From the NCBI GenBank assembly GCA_028353405.1, contig JAOMOG010000002.1:31583-95582 (forward strand): 64,000 nucleotides of DNA, read 5' to 3'. Positions 46,948 to 54,826 of the stretch are shown here, in pieces; positions within the stretch are counted from its first letter, which is position 1; the number at the start of each line of letters is the position of its first letter. Source of the DNA: Candidatus Poseidoniaceae archaeon (GTDB lineage: Archaea > Thermoplasmatota > Poseidoniia > Poseidoniales > Poseidoniaceae). Made by a program: the position numbers and the translations under genes. The notes under the pieces were generated by a model. That model saw nothing but the letters and a program-made list of their open reading frames with translations. It did not search any database and was not told where the DNA came from.

Positions 46948-46974
46948 AATTTCCATCTCCTAATAATAATGGAC

Positions 46975-47346
46975 TCACGCCTTTAAGGCTGCGATGAGCT
47001 CTACAACTTCGTTGAATTTTTCTTGTGCACCTTTGGTGATTTCCATAACAGCGATTGATGCTGCTTGAACACCTTTTGGAAGGTTTGCTTCCTGTGCAAG
47101 GAATTCTTGAGAAGGAACATATCCGTATGGGATTCCTTTCTCTTCACAAATTAGAGGAATGTGAGCCAATAGTTCTGGTGGGTTCACATCTTCTGCAAGA
47201 ATGATGAATTGAGCGGTTCCGCGCTCAGCCGTCTTAGTCACTTCATTGCTGCCTCTTTTTAGGCGGCCGTTTGTGTTTGCAGTAATCATCTCGTAGATTT
47301 TATCAGAGACTTCGCTTGGGGTTTCAAATTTTACGTGTACATTCAT
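46975..47346 (-). CDS. rpl7ae: Ribosomal protein L7Ae
   Basis: A 123-residue kink-turn RNA-binding protein of the ribosome, box C/D and H/ACA RNPs and RNase P in archaea. It contains the family block GSNEVTKTAERGTAQFIILA and EDVNPPELLAHIPLICEEKG, followed by IPYGYVPS. First gene of the L7Ae-S28e-L24e-NDK-IF2 run. The start is preceded by GGAGTGAT. Confidence 0.97.
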   Translation of the reverse strand: MNVHVKFETPSEVSDKIYEMITANTNGRLKRGSNEVTKTAERGTAQFIILAEDVNPPELLAHIPLICEEKGIPYGYVPSQEFLAQEANLPKGVQAASIAVMEITKGAQEKFNEVVELIAALKA

Positions 47347-47392
47347 TGGATATCACTCCGTCCTCATGTAAGGCAGTCTTGCGCCTATACTC

Positions 47393-47403
47393 ACATATTA
47401 AAG
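47393..47403 (-). promoter_or_regulatory. TATA-like element before L7Ae
   Basis: On the minus strand CTTTAATATG lies about 50 bases before the L7Ae start codon. This is a good match to an archaeal TATA box and would drive the ribosomal cluster with a short leader of about 20-25 bases. Confidence 0.45.
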
Positions 47404-47477
47404 CGCGACGGTTAAGACAATAAACCAAATTCCAGTACTAATTGCCTAGTAAATGCCCACAAAGAGATGCACTAGGC

Positions 47478-48464
47478 CTAATTTTTCCATTCTAATGTTT
47501 CCATTAATTGGTTGACTCCACGTGCTAAAGCCGGTCCGCCGGAGATGACATCTCTAGGGTTGGATAAACTACCAGTAGCATGTACTCCGTCAACATATCT
47601 TAGTAGCCTGGCAATAGCACCACCGGTGAATAATCCATGTGAACATGCAGCGTGAACTTCGATTGCTCCTTGACTTCGTAGTGCTTCAGCTGCACGACAA
47701 ATTGTGCCGCCGGTAGCGATCATATCATCGACAATTGCAACCTTCTTGCCATCAACATCCAAATCCTTTGCCTTGTGGATAATTGTATGAGCGTCTATTC
47801 GAGTCTTTTCCAGATAACTAAATTGGCAATTGATAGTTCTTGCAACTTCACTGGCTCTCTCAATTGCACCTTTATCTGGTGATAAGATGAAATCAGGTGC
47901 TACAGTCTCTTGTAAATGCTTAGCGAGTTCAGGCATTGCGGAAGTAAATGCTACAGGAACTGGCAAATCTTCCAGTACCTTAGGGGCATGTAAATCAAAA
48001 ACGACAATCCCATCACAACGAGATGCCATTAATTGGCCGATAGCACGTGCAGAAATTGCTTCCCCCGGTTTGAATCTCTTATCTTGTCTAGAATATCCGA
48101 AGTATGGTATTGCAAGAAGGATTCCTGGGCCGACGTCAGGTAATTGTTGAGGTCCGATTTCTCGGAGGTTTTCCATCTTGCCACTTCGGACATCATTGAT
48201 CGCCTCCAACATTAGTAATGTTTCAATAATTCCAGCATCAGGAAATGTGTTGGAAACCAATACTACTGGTTCACTTCGCACATCCTCTATTATTTCTTCA
48301 GGAATGCGAGTATAGCCCTCAGTGTCAGGAAAACGCCTAGTTTCAAGACTGTGATGAGTCCATCCCAATGCTTCAGCAAGTTGGGTTGCAAGCAACCTCG
48401 AATTACTTCCGGATAGGACTACCATGGGTGCTGCCTCATGTATGGGTGAGCGCCGCCCCTTCAT
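47478..48464 (-). CDS. prs: Ribose-phosphate pyrophosphokinase
   Basis: Makes PRPP from ribose 5-phosphate and ATP. It contains RRFPDTEGYTRIPE, PYFGYSRQDKRFKPGEAIS, VVFDLHAPKVL and the PRPP-binding loop VAIVDDMIATGGT. The reading frame continues upstream through the tRNA-Ile gene, which cannot be translated. ATG 48464 is therefore used; ATG 48425 (MVVLSGSN) fits the family N terminus even better and has GAGG upstream. The length, 315-328 residues, is somewhat above the archaeal norm. Confidence 0.93.
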   Translation of the reverse strand: MKGRRSPIHEAAPMVVLSGSNSRLLATQLAEALGWTHHSLETRRFPDTEGYTRIPEEIIEDVRSEPVVLVSNTFPDAGIIETLLMLEAINDVRSGKMENLREIGPQQLPDVGPGILLAIPYFGYSRQDKRFKPGEAISARAIGQLMASRCDGIVVFDLHAPKVLEDLPVPVAFTSAMPELAKHLQETVAPDFILSPDKGAIERASEVARTINCQFSYLEKTRIDAHTIIHKAKDLDVDGKKVAIVDDMIATGGTICRAAEALRSQGAIEVHAACSHGLFTGGAIARLLRYVDGVHATGSLSNPRDVISGGPALARGVNQLMETLEWKN

Positions 48465-48524
48465 GTTCTTTACTTCTAAAATCAAAATCAGATAAGGATT
48501 GAAATTACAATAATAAATGAAATT

Positions 48525-48601
48525 TGGTGCGCGAGGCAGGACTTGAACCTGCGACCTCCCGGTTATCAGCCGGGTGCTCCAACCGACTAAGCTACCCGCG
48601 C
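48525..48601 (-). tRNA. tRNA-Ile (anticodon GAU)
   Basis: The complement reads GCGCGGG pairing with CTCGCGC (one G-U). The T-arm is GCAGG-TTCAAGT-CCTGC and the anticodon stem CCGGC...CCGGG encloses the loop with GAT. The gene ends with discriminator A and encoded CCA. The 77-nt length is standard. It lies about 60 bp upstream of prs on the same strand. Confidence 0.95.
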
Positions 48602-48705
48602 TTGGGTAATTCCGCCGACTCGCAACCCCGTCATAAGAGTGACGGAATAACAGTACTGTGATGTCATTCGCTGTCAAGGCGAATCATATGGCGTTTTTGC
48701 CACAT

Positions 48706-49290
48706 TCACTCTTCTTCTAAAGCATTGATTGTAATGTATGAAGGTAAGTTCAATACTTTACCAAATGTTCGCGATAATACGACTTCGTCAAGTTTGTCTC
48801 TTGTACGTGAAAAGGCAGTGATCGGAATTCGTATAAACGAATCAACGCCGAATTCTTTCTGTACTGCGATTCTGGTTCTTACTATTACGCCTTTGTAGGT
48901 TCGCTTTACTTTGAACAAATCAGTGATGACTCCAATTTCGTCACCTTGATTGTCTAGTACTGCTCTATCTAGCATTTCATCAGGTGCATACAATTTTTCA
49001 TCAATTCGCACTGTGTTTCTCCATCTGCGTTGTAATTCACGCATTGACTTTGAAAGCCTTACAGTTCCATCGTTACGGATACTGTGTACTAGCTCCTTTG
49101 GTAGTGGAGCAAGTTCTGCAGGCTTGCGCATGTATTCTCCTGCAACCTCGGAATCGACTTGGATTCTCATAGATTGCACTCTGGCTTCGTTAGGATGATG
49201 TCGTTCTCCGACTATCGTCCCAACCTTCTTATCGTTCACATAAACATCTCTTTGGAGTAACTCCTGGATGTCGTATTTGTCTTTTGGCAT
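48706..49290 (-). CDS. PRC-barrel-like protein
   Basis: A 194-residue soluble protein that seems to contain two similar beta-barrels. The first (about 5-90) has LLQRDVYVNDKKVGTIVGE and the second (about 105-190) has MLDRAVLDNQGDEIGVITDL. Both match the 'G-x-x-V-x-D-x-x-G-x-x-x-G' entry of PRC-barrel domains known from RimM and photosynthetic reaction centres. Archaeal PRC-barrel proteins include cell-division adaptors, but no specific role can be read here. ATG 49290 has AGGAG upstream; 49299 is an alternative. Confidence 0.6.
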   Translation of the reverse strand: MPKDKYDIQELLQRDVYVNDKKVGTIVGERHHPNEARVQSMRIQVDSEVAGEYMRKPAELAPLPKELVHSIRNDGTVRLSKSMRELQRRWRNTVRIDEKLYAPDEMLDRAVLDNQGDEIGVITDLFKVKRTYKGVIVRTRIAVQKEFGVDSFIRIPITAFSRTRDKLDEVVLSRTFGKVLNLPSYITINALEEE

Positions 49291-49299
49291 TTTTCCCAT

Positions 49300-49821
49300 C
49301 TCCTTGCTCCGGTGTAGTCCGGCTTACTTAATGCTCGTTCGTGGGGGGTCTTATACTCTTTGCATCTCTAAAAGTGATTTTCAATTGAAATGTCGTATAA
49401 TTTTATGCTAATCCAATTGAAAAAACGATATGAATTCAATTTTGACTAATGTCGTATAATTAATTATACAATAGGAATTAAGGTATATTTGTCAGATGTG
49501 TAAGGTGGATTAATTTCAATTATGCTAGTATAGAGATTTATCTTTAATAGTGTTAAATCAACTATTTACTAATTGGAAAGTCATTATTTTTGCAGTTGGT
49601 GCTGACAGGTTATTCCAGATCGAGATGAAGATCAATTTTTTACAGCTTGGGATTAGAGATGCAGTGTCGAATTGCGTCACATACTTGATATAATTTTCCA
49701 ATTGAAAATTAGATTTTGCAATTGAAGTTTTAAAGTATTGTCTGCACCCCTATCCGATGATCCTTGCCAGTTATGATGTCAGCATGGTTGCTTTCAAATG
49801 ATGAAGGCTGCTGGGTAGAAT
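49300..49821. other. AT-rich non-coding block with repeated CAATTGAAA motifs
   Basis: This is the longest gene-free stretch in the window. CAATTGAAA or close variants occur at 49383, 49414, 49699 and 49719, with the reverse-type AATTGGAAA at 49571. TTTCAATTGAAA at 49379-49390 is a perfect palindrome. AATGTCGTATAATT occurs twice, at 49389 and 49448. No open frame, tRNA or stable hairpin RNA was evident. It separates two divergent genes, so it must at least hold their promoters. A replication origin or a binding region for a multi-copy regulator is possible. Confidence 0.55.
49389..49461. repeat. 14-bp direct repeat pair
   Basis: AATGTCGTATAATT is present at 49389-49402 and again, identical, at 49448-49461, 59 bases apart. 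The second copy continues into the AT-only TAATTATA, a plausible unwinding or TATA-like segment. Confidence 0.75.
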
Positions 49822-50658
49822 ATGGCAACCCCAGTCGTTCATCTTCGTGGCAGCGATAGTAGCATAGGCAGGGCAACCATCACTCGTCTGCTTCGTACAG
49901 ATGCTAAGATAGTAATTCCAACTGCGGATTATCAATGGGCCATAGAGATGTATTCTACAGAATTAATTTATTCAAAATCACAATTTTTGAAATCGGAAGA
50001 AACAGCGATTACAGATGGCCACAGAGTCGTTTTGTTGGGTCTAGGGCCTTATTTAGATGACCTGGAGCAATCCTCAATTGGTGCAGATGGCAGTGAAACT
50101 ATCTTGGTAACTGCGGGTTTTGATAAGACTGAAATAGATACTAGCGAAGTAGATTCTCATCTGATAATCAATCACATGCTTCCAAGTTCTTTCGATGATT
50201 CGTGGTGCTGCCCAATACTTCAAAACTGGTACAATGCGATAAAAAGCAATGACGCCATCGTATCTGATTCACGTCCAAGACATTGGTGGGTTTCAGAAAT
50301 GGATGTAGCCGACTCCATTGTAAGAATTCTAGTAAGCGAACAACCATTCCCTAAAATTGCCAACATTTCTGGAAGGAGGGCATGGTCTGATGATCAAACA
50401 GTAGAGGAGATGAGAATCTTGTTTTCAAGAACTATGGCAGGAAAGAGCGGGGAGTTTTCGGCACAACACCTTACTACTCCTTCATCTCCAAAGATCGAGG
50501 TTGAAACATTGAGTGAAGTTAGTGATGAACAGTTTTCAAGACCTGATTTGGAATCTATTCACCAAGTATTAGTTGAATGTGATGGGGATGGTTGGAGGCC
50601 ACTAATGCCAATACGTAGTGCATTAATGGTGTTTCTAATTGGGGCAATCGAACAATGA
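49822..50658 (+). CDS. NAD-epimerase-like Rossmann protein (divergent)
   Basis: A 278-residue protein. The N terminus VVHLRGSDSSIGRATITRLL resembles the glycine-rich NAD(P) loop of extended short-chain dehydrogenases. Residues about 155-190, with WWVSEMDVADSIVRILVSE and KIANISGRRAWS, match the 'H-V-x-D-V-A' and 'yNigg' parts of nucleotide-sugar epimerases. The catalytic YxxxK was not found, so it may be a binding or regulatory protein. It is followed by a HAD-like gene 21 bp downstream. Confidence 0.5.
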   Translation: MATPVVHLRGSDSSIGRATITRLLRTDAKIVIPTADYQWAIEMYSTELIYSKSQFLKSEETAITDGHRVVLLGLGPYLDDLEQSSIGADGSETILVTAGFDKTEIDTSEVDSHLIINHMLPSSFDDSWCCPILQNWYNAIKSNDAIVSDSRPRHWWVSEMDVADSIVRILVSEQPFPKIANISGRRAWSDDQTVEEMRILFSRTMAGKSGEFSAQHLTTPSSPKIEVETLSEVSDEQFSRPDLESIHQVLVECDGDGWRPLMPIRSALMVFLIGAIEQ

Positions 50659-50679
50659 TGATGAGATAGTTAATTTGCT

Positions 50680-51120
50680 GTGAGCGTTCCAATTAATGCT
50701 ATGGCAAAACTGGTTGATGTCAATGATGAGCGCGGCGAAAGGATGAGTCCAACGCTGCCAGAGGGAATGAAGAACCTGATGATCGACATAGATGGAACAG
50801 TTTGTGAAGATGTTCCAAACGAAGAACCATGGCGCATGGAGTCAGCCGAATTGTATGAAGGGGTTGTAGAAATTATCAATGGCTGGTATGGGGAAGGACA
50901 CATCATAACTTTCTTCACAAGTCGCTTGAGCGAGCATTCCGAAGTTACTGAAGCATGGTTGGATAAACATGGATTTCAGTATCACGGAGTTCTTTACAAT
51001 AAACCAAGAGGTGGAAACTATCATTGGATTGATAATCACACTGTTAGAGCTACAAGATTTGAAGGTAAATTTACAAATTTTGTTAAGAAAACATTAGAGG
51101 TTGAAGTATTTGAGGAATGA
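50680..51120 (+). CDS. HAD-like phosphatase
   Basis: A 146-residue protein. Motif I is LMIDIDGTVCED, with both aspartates, and motif II is FFTSRLSEHSEV. An acidic/His region (YHWIDNHTVRATRFEGKF) stands at the place of motifs III and IV, with an NKPRGGNYHW lysine before it. This suggests a capless HAD enzyme, perhaps related to polynucleotide 3'-phosphatases or nucleotidases. The start at GTG 50680 is uncertain; ATG 50701 and later ones are possible. The substrate is unknown. Confidence 0.6.
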   Translation: MSVPINAMAKLVDVNDERGERMSPTLPEGMKNLMIDIDGTVCEDVPNEEPWRMESAELYEGVVEIINGWYGEGHIITFFTSRLSEHSEVTEAWLDKHGFQYHGVLYNKPRGGNYHWIDNHTVRATRFEGKFTNFVKKTLEVEVFEE

Positions 51121-51138
51121 GGTAAAGGCGAAGGACTC

Positions 51139-52299
51139 ATGTCTTTGGCATTACTGGCATTGGTTGTGATGGGACGTCGTTGGTTCTCAAATTCCTATGC
51201 AGAGGCGGCAGGAAGATTTACAATTGCCTGCCAAGATTTGACATCTGCAGGCCATAAGGTGACTCACCAACGTTTGAAACTTGGAATGAAAGGTCCAGAG
51301 GCGGAGGAGTTAGCAATAGATATTGCAGTAATTGGTTCATTAGATTGTGGAAAGGCCATCATTTCAAGCAGTGGAGTGCATGGTGTTGAAGGCTACCCTG
51401 GTTCTGCAATTCAGTTGTCTATTATGGATAAATTGGCAAAATCTGAACCGTTTGAGGATCATGCCGTAATTTTCATTCACGCAGTCAATCCCTATGGAAT
51501 GGCTTGGTGGAGGCGATTTAATGAGAATAATGTTGATTTAAACAGAAATTTCCTTCGCTTAGATGAACTGTATGGTGGAGTTCCCGATGGATACGAAGAG
51601 GTTAAGGATTTTATTAATCCAAAGACAGTTCCTAAGAAGAATGAATACTCATTCAATATTAGGGCCCTACTATTGATTTTGAAACATGGTTTTTCCAACC
51701 TTAAACAAGCTGTAGCAGAAGGGCAATATGAGTATCCAACAGCGATTCAGTATGGCGGTTCAAAGTTAGAACAAGGACCTTCCATGCTGATAGATTGGCT
51801 CAATATCAATCTCGCCCCGGTAAAACAAATATTTGCTATCGACCACCATACAGGGTTAGGTCCAAGTGGCCATGATACACTACTATTGCCACTTGAATTA
51901 AGAGAGAACGACTTCGATCGGTTTGTACAATTACAACAATTATTTCCTGGCCACATAGAATTATTGGATGCTAAAAGCGGTGTTGGATATGAGATAAAAG
52001 GAGATATTCATCAAGGTTTAGTCAATCGTTTTCCCAATATTTCTTGGACATATTTAACACAAGAATTTGGTACCTTCAAACCAACCAAAGTAATCAGAGC
52101 AAATAGAGATGAAAACCGTTGGACACAATGGGGCGACTATGTCGACGAGGTTGGTGCAAAGTCTCATTGGAGCAGACTGAGGTTACTTAGAGTGTTTAAT
52201 CCGAATGATGCAAACTGGCAAAATAAAATAGTCACAAGGGGCAACACTGTGTTTGAAAGTGCAACTCAATATCTATTGACTCAGAAAGATAATTCTTGA
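51139..52299 (+). CDS. DUF2817 family metallocarboxypeptidase-like protein
   Basis: A 386-residue member of the M14-like DUF2817 family. It has SSGVHGVEGYPGSAIQLS (zinc-ligand His and Glu), INPYGMAWWRRFNENNVDLNRNF (the N-P-x-G and D-x-N-R-N-F carboxypeptidase blocks) and AIDHHTGLGPSG (His pair). It would hydrolyse peptides or amides. A short hydrophobic N terminus may be a weak signal or anchor. It is convergent with the BNR lipoprotein, with the stops one base apart. Confidence 0.82.
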   Translation: MSLALLALVVMGRRWFSNSYAEAAGRFTIACQDLTSAGHKVTHQRLKLGMKGPEAEELAIDIAVIGSLDCGKAIISSSGVHGVEGYPGSAIQLSIMDKLAKSEPFEDHAVIFIHAVNPYGMAWWRRFNENNVDLNRNFLRLDELYGGVPDGYEEVKDFINPKTVPKKNEYSFNIRALLLILKHGFSNLKQAVAEGQYEYPTAIQYGGSKLEQGPSMLIDWLNINLAPVKQIFAIDHHTGLGPSGHDTLLLPLELRENDFDRFVQLQQLFPGHIELLDAKSGVGYEIKGDIHQGLVNRFPNISWTYLTQEFGTFKPTKVIRANRDENRWTQWGDYVDEVGAKSHWSRLRLLRVFNPNDANWQNKIVTRGNTVFESATQYLLTQKDNS

Positions 52300-52300
52300 A

Positions 52301-53743
52301 TCACAGAGTTTGAGGTCCACCAGCGATCATTTCTGCAAGAGGTAGGACTTCTCCACGAAGACTTGGACCCATTGTAAGACTGCCATATATTCCCGAATTC
52401 GTTGGGTTGTGGGATAAAGCGAACCAAACTCTTCCATTCGCATCAATTTGCATGTCAAGGAAATCACCGAATCCACCACAGCGTTCGTATCCACAAGTAG
52501 GGCTTGCATCATCAAGAGGATCACTTGCCTCGTTTACCATCACAGTAGTAATCAGTGGAGTTTCATTGAAAGAATCTGTCATCATGGAAATGTATCCATG
52601 CCAAAGCCCATCCCCAGTTGTCCCAACATAGCCGAATGCAACCCTTCCAGCATCTCCCGCAATGATGACGGGGAAGCCAGTTCCTTCAAGGTGCGAAGGG
52701 GCGATCATTTGTGCTTCAGACCATGTATTTGCATCATCTAAGGAGTATGAAAAGTATGGTAAATTATCAATCCCCATCCACATAGCATAGACATTTGAAT
52801 CAGGATCAACCGAAACTTGCGCTTCTTCAGCATTCCACGTATCAGCAGTTCCGCTCACTTCAGTAGGCAATACATGTTCACTCCATGTCAAAGCGCCATC
52901 CTCTGTTTTGTACATTGAATAACCACTTCCATCACAACCGTTTTGACCTCTGTAGAAGTTTCCATTTTCCGCTCCGATTATGTGTGCTGAGAGGCCACCG
53001 CTCTGGCAATCTATCGGAGCTCCGGGCAATTCAGGCCCCCAAGTCGCCCCACCATCTTGTGAAGCGGCGCATACAGGGAATGGGAAGTTTCCATTGATAC
53101 AAAATACCCACAAAGTTTCATGCAATATTGCAGGATATGGTGCTGAAGCAATCGTTTGATGGTCTTGTACAGAATATCCAGTAGCAATCGTTGGCCCAGT
53201 CCATGAATCTCCTTCATTATCAGACCATTCTACAGTCATTCCAAGTAGGGCATGCATGTCAAATTTCATTATTCGATCTGTCCATGGGTCAACATAGATG
53301 TAAGGGTCATTGGAATTGGCTACTGGCAATACTGGGCCATAGACATTTTGACAAGAATAATCTAAATCAGTAGTCATTGAAGTCAATCCTGTGCATTGTA
53401 CTACTGCAGTGGAGCCTGAAGGGCCATTACCGTGGCTGGCCATGTACAGATTACCTGCGGAAGTGATACCCATTGTAGGCTCAAAGGTACTCATGCCAAT
53501 GCCATAATAACTTCCAGTAGAAAGTAATGGAATATTATCTCCACCAAGTGCTGAAGTGTTATTCATTGCATTTAATCCACCAGGATAGTGGTACCATGTA
53601 TTGTTACCCAATTGATCTTTAAAGGAGAAAAAAGAGTCTTCCTCAACAGTTTCGCCCACTGAACCATCTGAGCCAAAGCAACCTGCTAGCATTGACATCG
53701 ATACTAGGACTGTAAGAAAAGTAGCCTTGTAAACTGCTTTCAT
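52301..53743 (-). CDS. BNR/sialidase-like propeller lipoprotein
   Basis: A 480-residue exported lipoprotein with a lipobox, SMLAGC. The body carries at least four Asp-box (BNR) repeats of form S-x-D-x-G-x-x-W: WSDNEGDSWTGP, ASQDGGATWGPE, KTEDGALTWSEH and SLDDANTWSEA. They imply a six- or seven-bladed beta-propeller. Asp boxes occur in sialidases and in many non-catalytic secreted propellers. The sialidase arginine triad was not recognised. It is probably anchored on the outer face of the membrane. Confidence 0.78.
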   Translation of the reverse strand: MKAVYKATFLTVLVSMSMLAGCFGSDGSVGETVEEDSFFSFKDQLGNNTWYHYPGGLNAMNNTSALGGDNIPLLSTGSYYGIGMSTFEPTMGITSAGNLYMASHGNGPSGSTAVVQCTGLTSMTTDLDYSCQNVYGPVLPVANSNDPYIYVDPWTDRIMKFDMHALLGMTVEWSDNEGDSWTGPTIATGYSVQDHQTIASAPYPAILHETLWVFCINGNFPFPVCAASQDGGATWGPELPGAPIDCQSGGLSAHIIGAENGNFYRGQNGCDGSGYSMYKTEDGALTWSEHVLPTEVSGTADTWNAEEAQVSVDPDSNVYAMWMGIDNLPYFSYSLDDANTWSEAQMIAPSHLEGTGFPVIIAGDAGRVAFGYVGTTGDGLWHGYISMMTDSFNETPLITTVMVNEASDPLDDASPTCGYERCGGFGDFLDMQIDANGRVWFALSHNPTNSGIYGSLTMGPSLRGEVLPLAEMIAGGPQTL

Positions 53744-53761
53744 AATATCACCTTTGAGTTT

Positions 53762-54766
53762 TCATTGGCCGAAAAAATCACTACCGAGAAGTGGGAGTAA
53801 TAGGCTAGCATCACCTTCTACGCAAACATTAGGTGCGTCAGGGCGCATTTTGCCCCAAGAAATTGCCTCGCGTAATCTGGCACCAGAAAGGCTACCATCG
53901 TGTTCAGGGGCGGTTGTGATGTATACTGCGCTATCAAGTCCACCGCGATACTGATTCCACCAGATGACGTGGTGTTTTGAGATACCTCCGCCGATCATCA
54001 AAGCGTTAGATGTCGGAACATCCCATGTTATGTCGGACATGTGCAGTTCATCTGCCAAGGTATCAATGTGAAAGTCGCGATGCTTTTGGCGGAGCATGAA
54101 TAGTTGTGCTCCAATCGAGCCATCGGTAATTCCTGGAATTACAACAGGAATCTTATGCTTTGCAGCCCAGTAAATAATTGTGTCAGGAGTTCCGATTCTC
54201 TTACCTAATTCCCAAACTAACTGGATAGATCCAAATCCAATCCACGCATCAGCACCAGTTTTTCCAGTCTCTTCTAGTCTGCATTTGTAGATGTCTTCTA
54301 AAGCGGGCATGACCATCGCTTCAATAATTTCTCCATATGACTCATTTGGCACGATTACATTGCCTAGGCGCATCAATGAATGCTCCCCCAGTTCGATGTC
54401 GTCCAATTCAAAAGAACCGTGATAATAGTGCTTGTAAGCTCTCGCAATATCGTGGTCAAGCATTCCGCAAGTGGTTGAAACTACATTGAACATCTTTTGC
54501 TTCAGGGCTTCAACAAAGAATCCTCGAGTTCCAGTAGCACACAAGCAAGCAGGGAATGAAAGCCAATTACAAACCTTGGTATTATCCCCATCAACTGCAT
54601 CAATTTCTGACTTCATATCGCGTAGAATATCCCTTGCAGTAGCAAGTTTTGTTGCTGTAAATCCGCCAGCTGTTGCCATTTGATCAATCAATGAAGAGGG
54701 GGTGGTTAGGGCCGAGAAATCATAGTCCACTACAGGGACGTCAAAGGACTCAGGGTCAATTGCCAT
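53762..54766 (-). CDS. dys: Deoxyhypusine synthase
   Basis: First step of hypusine formation on aIF5A: spermidine-derived aminobutyl is transferred to a lysine. The catalytic lysine lies in GGGISKHHVIW. The blocks VVSTTCGMLDHDIAR and TTAPEHDGSLSGARLREA, followed by ISWGK, match the family's NAD/spermidine-binding regions. 334 residues is normal. ATG 54766 is used; the reading frame two codons longer starts with TTG. It sits 18 bp from the BNR lipoprotein start, on the same strand. Confidence 0.95.
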   Translation of the reverse strand: MAIDPESFDVPVVDYDFSALTTPSSLIDQMATAGGFTATKLATARDILRDMKSEIDAVDGDNTKVCNWLSFPACLCATGTRGFFVEALKQKMFNVVSTTCGMLDHDIARAYKHYYHGSFELDDIELGEHSLMRLGNVIVPNESYGEIIEAMVMPALEDIYKCRLEETGKTGADAWIGFGSIQLVWELGKRIGTPDTIIYWAAKHKIPVVIPGITDGSIGAQLFMLRQKHRDFHIDTLADELHMSDITWDVPTSNALMIGGGISKHHVIWWNQYRGGLDSAVYITTAPEHDGSLSGARLREAISWGKMRPDAPNVCVEGDASLLLPLLGSDFFGQ

Positions 54767-54826
54767 GTGCAAGGGCTGGTGCGGCCCTCATATCAAACTC
54801 GCTATATTGGCGGGTTGAATCTACTT

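Noticed and set aside
48465-48677. N-terminal extension of prs
   Set aside because: It would translate the tRNA-Ile gene in reverse; the family N terminus begins near 48464 or 48425.
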